Of a stretch of DNA of 64,000 nt, positions 9,101 through 15,602 are shown in pieces. Both the position numbers and the translations under genes were made by a program. The notes under the pieces were generated by a model, which was given only the letters and a program-made list of their open reading frames with translations, made no database searches and was not told the DNA's origin. This DNA comes from Hyphomonas sp. (GTDB taxonomy: Bacteria; Pseudomonadota; Alphaproteobacteria; Caulobacterales; Hyphomonadaceae). Location: positions 124,001-188,000 of the forward strand of contig JACKIK010000003.1 of NCBI GenBank assembly GCA_020638455.1. Reading direction: 5' to 3'. How positions within the stretch are numbered: the first letter of the stretch is position 1; each line of letters begins with the position of its first letter.

Positions 9101-9113
9101 ATTTCCCGTTCAC
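6111..9113 (-). CDS. TonB-dependent outer-membrane receptor, large (about 1000 residues)
   Basis: A Sec signal (MKSRLLASSVFAGAAFMAQA ... AVAQ) is followed by an Asp/Glu/Thr-rich stretch, then the plug domain: QQTVYVTGTRIQSPNLTTTS, LRNLGSTRTLVLIDGKRMPY and GGASAVYGSDAIAGVVNFIM. The beta-barrel fills the rest and ends in the outer-membrane signature GATFDF with a terminal Phe. This architecture (about 1000 residues, LRxLGSTRTLVLIDGKR) is the type expanded in sphingomonads and Caulobacterales for oligomers, peptides or glycans rather than simple siderophores. I place the start at a GTG (9113) because a clean GGAGG (9121-9125) lies 7 nt before it; an ATG at 9098 also follows. No TonB/ExbBD genes are nearby. 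The substrate is unknown, although an OppA-type protein follows two genes upstream in the same orientation. Confidence 0.93.
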   Translation of the reverse strand: MNGKSMKSRLLASSVFAGAAFMAQASMIAVAQEGDEAVDTVATAAETTTEDSTARQQTVYVTGTRIQSPNLTTTSPVSSVSAQDIKLQGVTRVEDLVTQLPQAFAAQNSTVSNGSSGTATVSLRNLGSTRTLVLIDGKRMPYGSPNDPAADLNLIPGPLVERVDVLTGGASAVYGSDAIAGVVNFIMKDDYEGIQVDTQYGFFQHNNDYDTNGNLRDVIAQRAQTNPRFFKLPDDNVIDGYSKEITAIMGINAPDGRGNLTAWLGYRNNDAILEGQRDYSACAIGSASATGFTCGGSSTAYPGRFTDFATFDYTIDQTTGEFRDWNSATDQYNYGPLNYFQRPDQRYTVGFNGHYQINDNVEAYSQFMFMDYESNSQIAPTGDFFATGTLNCDNPLVSASQLAAIGCTAANIANGDSISMYIARRNVEGGGRQDHLGYQTYRGVAGLRGDLFNLSGWSYDLSAQYSQVSLTRAYTNEFSVTRLNRALNVVDDGSGNAVCASVLDGTDPNCVPWDVFTIGNVTQAALNYLQVPLLQNGTTTQNIVSGVLSGDLGQYGWKSPSADTGLQVALGLEYRRDALESITDNSFATGDGAGQGGPTIGLSGAIDAYEIFGEFQMPLVEGKPGIELLSIGGAYRFSDYSTGISSDSYKFDADYAPTSDIRFRASYQQAVRAPNVIDLFQAQGFNLFDMDDDLCDFTDPAGDGTGGAACIGTNSWQVTQAQADSGALNSPAGQYNYLQGGNPDLQPEEAETYTVGFVATPSFIPGFSASVDYYNIDITKAITTVGASITMQLCYLNGDSDACSRIQRNANGQLWVGTGNVIDTNTNIGGVSTSGIDVSAAYGFDIGSYGSLNLTMNGTYLDSYDYDPIGQAFAEYSCVAKYGNDCLTPTPEWRHRARASWATPWDGLDLSATWRYIGAVDLDTGATGRVDSTLKAQNYIDLAGQWAAKDWVTFRFGVNNVLDDDPPLSASVGTTGNGNTYPQTYDAMGRYWFVGATFDF

Positions 9114-9136
9114 TATATTACCTCCAAATGTTGATG

Positions 9137-9176
9137 TGCGTTGCAAAAAACGCATGCCCGGACCCCTGAATCCGGG
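9137..9176 (-). promoter_or_regulatory. Two consecutive hairpins in the leader of the TonB receptor
   Basis: TGCGTT at 9137-9142 pairs with AACGCA at 9149-9154 (6-nt loop). CCCGGA at 9157-9162 pairs with TCCGGG at 9171-9176 (8-nt loop). Both lie within 65 bp upstream of the GGAGG ribosome-binding site. They could be operator dyads or leader-RNA structure; no matching riboswitch class was recognised. Confidence 0.4.
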
Positions 9177-9291
9177 ACTTGGCCACATCGATACGGTGCA
9201 GGTCACGCCAGCGTCAACGCGCCGTTACCGTTCTGTCATCGAAACCGCCGGGGTGTGGTTTATTTGCCTCAGTCCTGCGCAGTTATGGGCA

Positions 9292-10383
9292 TCAGGTCAG
9301 CAGGAAACTCAGGATAACCAGCCCGACACCCAGCAGAACGAGAACAGATATGCCCAGAAACAGCAAAACAGAGGTACGAAGCCCCGCCATGAACCGGCCG
9401 GTGCCGTAAGTGACGCGAATCTGCCGGTAGAGATACCAGATCACCAGCACCGAACCGGAGGTGACGAGCCAGCCGGCACCGGTGCGGAACAGCGCGCCGC
9501 ACAACAACAGCAGCGTCAGCAGCACATACACAAATGTCTGGAAATGCAGCGCCGTGATCACGTGGTCGTACACGAAGACGCTGCGCCGCCAAGCGTACAG
9601 CAGGGTGAGCATCAGCGCGAGCAGCGGCATGAACATCAGGCTGAAGCGCGGCGCCCATTCCCGGAACCGGGCCGCGAACTTGTCCTGATTCTCCAGCACA
9701 TCGGCGACCTTGTCGGCGGCGGCGTGCATGGTCTCGACCTCGGCGTCGGTTGCCCCCTCGACCTTCTCGTCGATCGCCGCATTGACGGCGTCACGGTCGA
9801 CCTTGCCGTCCGCAATAAGGCCGGGAGAATCGGTCTCCCCGCTTTCGATCCGGCTGACCGTTTCCTCCAGCACCTGCCGCTGAGCGTCGCTGATATCGGG
9901 CTGCGCGAGCTCCTCCTTCAGCTTTGCCAGCGTATCGTCTTTTTCCGGACCCTGGACAATAACACCACCCGGCCCGTCGAGATCCAATTTCCAGTCCTTG
10001 TACCAGCCGAGCCGGTCGCCAAGGCCGAAAACGGTCAGGAAGAACAGCAGCGATGCCAGCAGGAACATCCGGAACGGCGGCACATAGCGCGCCCGCTTTC
10101 CGTCGAGATAGTTGCGGGTCAGCCGGCCCGGCCGGAACAGCAGCAGCGGCACGCTGCGCCACAGGCGGCCGTCCAGCGAGAAGGTGTCGGCAAGGCTCGA
10201 CAGGACGAGGCCGACAAACGGCCGGTGAAAGTCCGATCCGAGCTGGCCGCAGCGCGGACAGTAGCGGTCGTCGACGATGGCGCCGCAATTCGCGCACGGC
10301 CGGTGCGGCGTCACCGGATGGTGCTCGCCGGTGGTCAGGCCGCCGACAGACGCCGCGGCAGCGATTTCCATTTCCTCGCCCAT
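9292..10383 (-). CDS. DUF3667 domain membrane protein
   Basis: The protein has 363 residues. Near the N-terminus is a four-cysteine zinc ribbon (CANCGAIVDDRYCPRCGQLG), followed by the DUF3667 signature LLFRPGRLTRNYLDGKRARY and VPPFRMFLLASLLFFLTVFG, the first membrane helix. A charged soluble segment (about 130-240) is followed by a cluster of hydrophobic helices to the C-terminus. The family is an uncharacterised inner-membrane group with cytosolic zinc ribbon; the function is unknown. It starts 22 bp after the OppA-type gene ends, so co-transcription is likely, and the TonB receptor follows about 180 bp further on. Confidence 0.85.
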   Translation of the reverse strand: MGEEMEIAAAASVGGLTTGEHHPVTPHRPCANCGAIVDDRYCPRCGQLGSDFHRPFVGLVLSSLADTFSLDGRLWRSVPLLLFRPGRLTRNYLDGKRARYVPPFRMFLLASLLFFLTVFGLGDRLGWYKDWKLDLDGPGGVIVQGPEKDDTLAKLKEELAQPDISDAQRQVLEETVSRIESGETDSPGLIADGKVDRDAVNAAIDEKVEGATDAEVETMHAAADKVADVLENQDKFAARFREWAPRFSLMFMPLLALMLTLLYAWRRSVFVYDHVITALHFQTFVYVLLTLLLLCGALFRTGAGWLVTSGSVLVIWYLYRQIRVTYGTGRFMAGLRTSVLLFLGISVLVLLGVGLVILSFLLT

Positions 10384-10405
10384 GCTGCCTCCCCTGCAGC
10401 GTCAC

Positions 10406-12028
10406 CTACTGAGCCGGCTTCATACCATCGCGGCACAGGAAGCGCGAGCGGTGCTGGTCCTTGGCATTGCCTTCCCAGCCGGTCAGCGTCGGATCGACGA
10501 GGTTCTTGTTCACCTGGAACCACATCGGCGTGATCGGATAATCCTTCAGCATCAGCAACTCTGCCTCGGCGAAGATCTCCGCCCGCTTGTGCAGGTCGAG
10601 TTCGGCGTTCGACTTGTCGAGCAGCGCGTCATATTCGGGATTGGAATAGTCGCCATAGTTCTGCTGGCCGGTGTCCGAGCGCAGCAGGTAGAGGAAGTTG
10701 ATCGGATCGTCGAAGTCCGCGACCCAGGCCGCATCGGAGACGGTGAAGTCCTTCTGGCGCAGGCGCGCATACAGGACCTTGGTGTCCTGCTTGATGATGG
10801 TCGGCTTCACCCAGGGAGCGATTTCGGCCCAGTTGGCCTGCGCGACCGGTGCGACTTTCGGATTGTCGTCGGTCGAACGGTGAATGAATTCGAATTCGAG
10901 CGGATGGGCCGGGCCGAAGCCCGCCTCTTCGAGCAGGCGCTTCGCCTCGGCAAGGCGCTCGGTGCGCGGCATGTCCTTCCATTCCAGCTGCGGATGCGGG
11001 ACGTCGTAATTGTCGATGCCCGGCGGCACGAAGGAATAGGCCGGCTGGAAGCCGGGTGTCAGCACGTTCTTGACCATGAACTCACGGTCCAGCGCAAGCG
11101 ACAGGGCCTTGCGCACGCGGACGTCGTCGAAGGGCGGGACCTTTGTGTTGAAGGTCCAGTAGGTCGTATTCAGCGAGGGATAGGTGCGCGGCCAGCCGGG
11201 CATCTTCTGCTCCAGCTCCGCCAGGCGCGCGCCGTCGAAGGCATTGTTGATATCGAGATCGCCGGCCTCGATCTTGTTCTCGACAGCATTCATGTCTTCC
11301 AGTTCGAAATAGACGACCCGGTCGAAACAGGCCTCCGAGGCGCCGAAGCCTGTCGGGTTCCGCTCTGCGGCCAGCTGGTCGCCGGTGCGCCAGTAGACCA
11401 GCTTGTAAGGACCATTGACCACGATGTGCTTTGGCTGGACCCAGGCATTGCCCCATTGCTCGATGGCCTGGCGCGGCACCGGGAAGGTTGTGTAGTGCGA
11501 CAGCATTCCGGGCAGATAGGGCGCGGGATATTCGAGCGTGAGCTCGAGAGTCTTGTCGTCGATGGCGCGCGCGCCGAGTTCTTCCGGCGGCAGCTTGCCC
11601 TCGTTGATCGCCGCCGCGTTCTTGAACAGGTAGAGCAGCGAAGCATATTGCGAGGCGACCTCGGGCGACTCGATGCGGCGCAGGGCATAGACGAAATCAC
11701 CGGCCGTGACCGGCGTCCCGTCGGACCAGTAATAGTCCCCGAGATGGAAGGTCCAGACCAGGCCGTCCGGGCTGGTCTCCCAGCTGGTCGCCATGCCGGG
11801 CTGCGGGCGGGCGTCGGGGCCATCGGTGGTCAGGCCGATGAACATGTCGCCGATGACGATATTTTCCCACTGGGCCGAGGAATTGTGCGGGTCGAGCGTA
11901 TCCACCTTGGCCGAGATGCCGCGGCGCAGCGTCGACATCCCGTCCGGCTTGGCCCCACCCCCGCACGCGGTCAGGACGAGCGCCAGGGCGCCGGCTGCAG
12001 CAAGTGCGGTCAGGCGGATAAAATTCAT
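10406..12028 (-). CDS. Peptide ABC transporter substrate-binding lipoprotein (SBP_bac_5/OppA-like)
   Basis: The protein has 540 residues. A lipoprotein signal (MNFIRLTALAAAGALALVLTAC) ends in a good lipobox LTAC. The mature protein shows family-5 landmarks: LRRGISAKVDTLDPHNSS at the start, GLVWTFHL and YWSDGTPVTAGDFVYALRR, VRKALSLALDREFM, and near the C-terminus LLMLKDYPITPMWFQVNKNL. Closest in style to OppA/MppA, which bind oligopeptides or murein tripeptide. No permease or ATPase genes lie next to it, so it must use a transporter encoded elsewhere or have another role. The next gene in the same direction is the DUF3667 protein. Confidence 0.92.
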   Translation of the reverse strand: MNFIRLTALAAAGALALVLTACGGGAKPDGMSTLRRGISAKVDTLDPHNSSAQWENIVIGDMFIGLTTDGPDARPQPGMATSWETSPDGLVWTFHLGDYYWSDGTPVTAGDFVYALRRIESPEVASQYASLLYLFKNAAAINEGKLPPEELGARAIDDKTLELTLEYPAPYLPGMLSHYTTFPVPRQAIEQWGNAWVQPKHIVVNGPYKLVYWRTGDQLAAERNPTGFGASEACFDRVVYFELEDMNAVENKIEAGDLDINNAFDGARLAELEQKMPGWPRTYPSLNTTYWTFNTKVPPFDDVRVRKALSLALDREFMVKNVLTPGFQPAYSFVPPGIDNYDVPHPQLEWKDMPRTERLAEAKRLLEEAGFGPAHPLEFEFIHRSTDDNPKVAPVAQANWAEIAPWVKPTIIKQDTKVLYARLRQKDFTVSDAAWVADFDDPINFLYLLRSDTGQQNYGDYSNPEYDALLDKSNAELDLHKRAEIFAEAELLMLKDYPITPMWFQVNKNLVDPTLTGWEGNAKDQHRSRFLCRDGMKPAQ

Positions 12029-12138
12029 GCGCGGGGCTCCAGGTCAATCAGGTCCGCAGAAGCGGACCGGGCCTGTTTGCTGCCAGATGGTAGCGCGGAT
12101 GGAAAGTCTGAAGCCCAGCAGCGCGGCGCGTCGGCGTT

Positions 12139-12546
12139 CTACATATCCTCGCTGGAAATGCGCAGCAGCTTGCCTTTGCGCTTCTGGATGTTTCTGTAGT
12201 CCCACTGAATCGTCTTTGACTTTTCAAGCCATCGGTCCAAATCGGCGATGCAGATTTCGTCAGAGCTTACGTAGCGTGCGGACGCGTCCTTGAACTTTCC
12301 GGTGCCCGCTTTCAGCTTTGCTTCGCCAAAGTCGGCACCGCTCCAGAACATCAAGCGGATGCAATCCTTCGTTCTGCTATATCCGACGGTCGGGTTGCCC
12401 TTCAGGAACCAGACTGGGTGGGCATGCCAAATCTTGCTCTCGGCTTCCGGCAGGCGGCGATCGATAACGCTCCTCAGCGTTTCACAAATTTCGCGCTCGG
12501 GAGCAGACAGCGATTGGTTGTATGCGTGGATAGTATCTGGCTTCAT
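12139..12546 (-). CDS. DUF1801 domain protein
   Basis: The protein has 135 residues. It starts MKPDTIHAYNQSLSAPEREI and contains the DUF1801/YdhG-type core, including SKIWHAHPVWFLKGNPTVGY and IRLMFWSGADF. These small cytosolic alpha/beta proteins have no established biochemical function. By hand count the gene is about 54% G+C, clearly below its neighbours (about 65%), and its codon use looks more AT-rich, which fits recent acquisition. It sits alone between the OppA-type gene (110 bp away) and a divergent secreted-protein gene. Confidence 0.75.
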   Translation of the reverse strand: MKPDTIHAYNQSLSAPEREICETLRSVIDRRLPEAESKIWHAHPVWFLKGNPTVGYSRTKDCIRLMFWSGADFGEAKLKAGTGKFKDASARYVSSDEICIADLDRWLEKSKTIQWDYRNIQKRKGKLLRISSEDM

Positions 12547-12766
12547 TCGCTGAAGCTAACATTGTCAGAATGCGCGTGATAGTCGGCCGTTCGTTCCGGG
12601 TTGATCCCGGCCAGTCAGCCGCCTGCCTCCAATGTCTGAGCCTCGTCCTGTCCGCACCGCCGGAGCGGGCCGGTGCGTCCCTCCCCTTTGCGGCGGGGGC
12701 GTGATCTGCTTGAGTACGATACTGGAATGCGGGTGCGCAGGCGTACCCGAACTGGAGACCTTTGCC

Positions 12767-13279
12767 ATGATCCGCCCGATTGCCGCTCTTGCCCTGCTTG
12801 GTCTGACCGCCCTGCCCGCGCTGGCGGAAGACGTTTCGACTGCCGATGTCTACGCCTGCAAGGACATCGCCGCCGATGCCGAACGTCTCGCCTGCTATGA
12901 CGCGGCCGTTGGCCGGCTGAAGGCCGCCGAGGACGCCGGCGAAGTGAAGACGTTCACACGCAAGGACGTCGAGCAGGTGAAGCGGGACTCGTTCGGCTTC
13001 TCGATCCCGTCCCTGCCCAAGCTGGCCTTCGGCGGCGAGCATGATGGCAAGGGCAAGTCCGAGGACCTGAAGGAAGTCACGGAAGCGGTGAAATCTGTCG
13101 GCGGCGCGCGCGGCGCCCTGCGCGTCACGCTCGAGAATGGACAGGTCTGGGTGCAGATTGACGACAAGAGCGTCAATCCGCGCGGCCAGAAAGAGGCCCG
13201 CATCTATCAGGCCGCCCTCGGCAGCTACAAGATGAAGCTCGACGGCGGCCTCGCCTTCCGCGTCAGGCGCGAGAAATAA
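12767..13279 (+). CDS. Small secreted protein of unknown function
   Basis: The protein has 170 residues. A Sec signal peptide (MIRPIAALALLGLTALPALA, cut before ED) is followed by a two-cysteine motif (ACKDIAADAERLACYDAAVG). The ACxxI...RLxCYDxxA pattern is seen at the N-termini of several periplasmic protein families and probably forms one disulfide. The rest is charged, with a predicted beta-rich end (ALRVTLENGQVWVQIDDKS, then MKLDGGLAFRVRR). The start follows GGAGA by 8 nt. I do not recognise a named family. Confidence 0.8.
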   Translation: MIRPIAALALLGLTALPALAEDVSTADVYACKDIAADAERLACYDAAVGRLKAAEDAGEVKTFTRKDVEQVKRDSFGFSIPSLPKLAFGGEHDGKGKSEDLKEVTEAVKSVGGARGALRVTLENGQVWVQIDDKSVNPRGQKEARIYQAALGSYKMKLDGGLAFRVRREK

Positions 13280-13283
13280 GCGC

Positions 13284-13571
13284 TCAGCCGGCAGCTGCCG
13301 GATGAATTGAATAGACGACCGTCGCCGACATCACGACGATGCCACCGATGGACGCCGTGCCACCGGCAAACAGGATAGTGCGGGTGCGGCGGTCGATGCG
13401 TGTCTCGAAGACGGCGTCGGCCGGCGCGTCGGTGCGTGCGGAAACGTCCATGGTGACCGACACCAGTTCCACTTCGTCCGGCGCACAGGTCGTTTCAGCC
13501 ATGTCGCGGATGGCCGACATGAGTTCCAGCGCCAGCGTCTCGTCCGCCTGCCGTGCCGCCGTTTTCGTCAT
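13284..13571 (-). CDS. Small protein, possibly a truncated hotdog-fold relative
   Basis: The protein has 95 residues, with an ATG at 13571 preceded by GGAGAG. The N-terminal half is acidic and helical. The C-terminal part (VFETRIDRRTRTILFAGGTA) reads like the second half of a PaaI-type hotdog thioesterase, where a strand with RxTRTIxFA precedes the last beta strands. The usual catalytic HxxxD/N region of that family is not seen, so it may be a half-domain or an unrelated small protein. It is convergent with the secreted-protein gene, with only 4 bp between the stops. Confidence 0.6.
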   Translation of the reverse strand: MTKTAARQADETLALELMSAIRDMAETTCAPDEVELVSVTMDVSARTDAPADAVFETRIDRRTRTILFAGGTASIGGIVVMSATVVYSIHPAAAG

Positions 13572-13774
13572 GCCGTCTCTCCGGGTTGCCGCGCCCGGAC
13601 ATAGACAGGCTTGCTGCAAATGAAAAGGGCCAGACCGCCGGGTGGGGACGGAGGTGGTGCAGCCTGGCCCTCCCGGGCACGAAGCCGCTGCCTTGGGAGG
13701 GAAAGACCTGGCGAGCGGCTGTGCGCCGTCCTGCTCTTACGATCCGGACGGGCGGACAGATCGCCCGCCGACAC

Positions 13775-13800
13775 AAAAAAGCCGCCCTTGCGGACGGCTT
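13775..13800 (-). terminator. Rho-independent terminator of the 144-residue hypothetical gene
   Basis: On the minus strand AGCCGTCC, loop GCAA, GGGCGGCT is followed by six T (complement of 13775-13780). It lies about 26 bp beyond the stop at 13826. The rest of the 255-bp gap up to 13571 holds nothing I can recognise. Confidence 0.85.
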
Positions 13801-13825
13801 CGTGTCGGCGGCGTGCTGGAATGTG

Positions 13826-14260
13826 TCAGGCGGCGCGGGTATCGGATTTCGGCGCGGCCTCGACAGCGTCGAGGTCGGAGCCGATCAGGTCGCCGAGGTG
13901 GCCGAAGCCGGTCAGGCCGTGCTTGTCTTCCATGTAGGTGGCGATGCTGGGCAGCAGGCCGCCAATATCCTTGTGGTCCATGCCGAGGTCCTGCAGCGCG
14001 GTGATCATGTCACGCGCGACGAGCAGTTTTCCCCCGGGCGTCTGCTCGATCAGGCGGGCGATTTCGCCGGTCGGGGCGCCGGCATCCTTGCCGGTGCGGG
14101 TCGAGAGCTTGCGGGTCGCCGGAATGGCCTTGAACATGGCCGCCGCGAAAGGCGAGTCCTGGCGCTCGGCAGCGTTCAGGACAATTCCGAGCGCCTTTTT
14201 CGAGGCAGGTGCCCCAAGGCCGCTAGTGTTAGCGATGTGCGCCGTCAGATCGTTCAACAT
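13826..14260 (-). CDS. Hypothetical helical protein
   Basis: The protein has 144 residues, starting MLNDLTAHIANTSGL. A GTG four codons further upstream is possible, but it overlaps the AGGAG, so the ATG at 14260 (11 nt from AGGAG) is preferred. The sequence is mostly amphipathic helix with repeated phrases such as GGKLLVARDMITALQDLGMD and IGGLLPSIATYMEDKHG, reminiscent of the DUF2780-like small proteins, but this is weak. No signal peptide or membrane segment is seen. It is divergent from the Gfo/Idh/MocA gene, with a strong dyad in the shared upstream region. Confidence 0.65.
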   Translation of the reverse strand: MLNDLTAHIANTSGLGAPASKKALGIVLNAAERQDSPFAAAMFKAIPATRKLSTRTGKDAGAPTGEIARLIEQTPGGKLLVARDMITALQDLGMDHKDIGGLLPSIATYMEDKHGLTGFGHLGDLIGSDLDAVEAAPKSDTRAA

Positions 14261-14324
14261 GGGCGAAGGCACTCCTAAGATTAACGGCCTTGGGTGCCCC
14301 CATTAACCCGCATCAGCCTTTCCG

Positions 14325-14346
14325 TTTCGTTACTCGGGTGACGAAA
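14325..14346. promoter_or_regulatory. 22-bp operator-like dyad in a divergent intergenic region
   Basis: TTTCGTTACTC and GGGTGACGAAA form a near-perfect inverted repeat (9 of 11 positions symmetrical) with no spacer. It lies 65 bp upstream of the 144-residue hypothetical gene (minus) and 118 bp upstream of the Gfo/Idh/MocA gene (plus). Its length and symmetry fit a dimeric repressor site. Confidence 0.5.
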
Positions 14347-14464
14347 TCCTGCACTTTCCGCACGCCCGTGGAACGCTATTTGCGCCCAAACGTAAATAAA
14401 GCCGGCAATTCTGTTTACGAAGCATGGCGCGGTTGCCACACTGGGCAGATATGCGGGGCAAGGA

Positions 14465-15445
14465 ATGATCCGGATCGGAATTCTCGGCGCGGCGAAAATT
14501 GCGCCCGCGGCCATCATCGAACCTGCGTCGCGACGGGATGACTGTACGATCCAGGCTGTTGCCGCGAGCGACCCCGGAAAGGCACGCGCCTATGCGCGCC
14601 AGCACGGGATTCCGGAAGTCGCGGACTCCTATGACGCGCTGCTGCAGCGGGACGATGTAGACCTGATCTACAACGCCCTGCCTCCGCACCGGCATGCTGA
14701 CCTCTCGATCGCTGCGCTGAAAGCGGGCAAGCCGGTTCTGTGCGAGAAGCCGTTTGCAATGAATGCCGGTCAGGCGCAGGAGATGGTCACCGCGGCGCGG
14801 GCGGCGAACCTGCCCCTGTTCGAGGCATTCCATTATCGCTTCCACCCGGCCTTCCTGCGCGTGCTGGAAGTGATCCGGTCCGGCGAGCTCGGCCCGGTGC
14901 GCACGCTGGAAGGCGAGTTCACGGTCGCCATTCCGTACCGCGAGGGCGAACTGCGCCACACGCTGGAAGTGGGCGGCGGCGCGCTGATGGACCTTGGCTG
15001 CTATCCCGTGCACCAGCTGCGCACCGTGACCGGCGAGGAGCCGGTGGTGGTGTCGGCCGAATGCCTGTGCGAGCACGAAGGCGTCGACCTGACCACGCAT
15101 GCGCGGCTGGATTTCCCGAGCGGGGCGAGCGGCGCCATCACCACCTCCATGTCGACGGAGGTGCCCCGGCGGATCATCCTGATCGTCCGCTGTGCGAACG
15201 GCACACTGACCTATGTGAACCCTGTCCAGCCGCATCTCGGACATGAGATCCGCATCCAGCATGACGGCCGCACAGTGAAGGAGTCCCTGCCCGGCGGGAC
15301 GACCTATGACTACCAGCTGGCGCATGTCGTCGATGTGCTGGCCGGCAAGGCAAAGCGGCTGACCGGCGGCGCGGACGCTGTCGCCAACATGGTCGTGATC
15401 GATGCGATTTACCGGGCCGGCGGCCTCAGGCCCCGCGGCACCTGA
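14465..15445 (+). CDS. Gfo/Idh/MocA family NAD(P)-dependent oxidoreductase
   Basis: The protein has 326 residues. The N-terminal Rossmann fold begins IRIGILGAAKIAPAAIIEPA; DLIYNALPPHRHADL and KPVLCEKPFAMNAGQAQEM give the family's EKP motif with the conserved Lys. The C-terminal alpha/beta domain includes GGGALMDLGCYPVHQLR, where the family keeps a catalytic-type Asp and His. Such enzymes oxidise or reduce sugars, inositols or trans-dihydrodiols; the closest reading is to dihydrodiol or glucose-fructose-type oxidoreductases, but the substrate is undetermined. It is followed by tryptophanase in the same orientation after 157 bp. Confidence 0.92.
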   Translation: MIRIGILGAAKIAPAAIIEPASRRDDCTIQAVAASDPGKARAYARQHGIPEVADSYDALLQRDDVDLIYNALPPHRHADLSIAALKAGKPVLCEKPFAMNAGQAQEMVTAARAANLPLFEAFHYRFHPAFLRVLEVIRSGELGPVRTLEGEFTVAIPYREGELRHTLEVGGGALMDLGCYPVHQLRTVTGEEPVVVSAECLCEHEGVDLTTHARLDFPSGASGAITTSMSTEVPRRIILIVRCANGTLTYVNPVQPHLGHEIRIQHDGRTVKESLPGGTTYDYQLAHVVDVLAGKAKRLTGGADAVANMVVIDAIYRAGGLRPRGT

Positions 15446-15602
15446 CCGGCATCTTGAAAGCTGGGCCGGCGGCATGTTATCGGGCGGCCATTGCAACAGG
15501 CGCTGAGCGCGGTCTCTTCAGGCGATGAGGCAACCGCGGCGCAGGACAAGTCCTGTGTGCGACGCCGAACGGCACCCTCCGGGACTGGATCAGCCAGGAG
15601 TA

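Noticed and set aside
7452..9134. A 560-residue plus-strand frame
   Set aside because: Antisense of the TonB receptor; no recognisable motif and arises from GC-rich codon bias.
6111..9206. Longer start of the TonB receptor at 9206
   Set aside because: It would put 31 residues without signal character before the GTG that has a perfect GGAGG at 7 nt.
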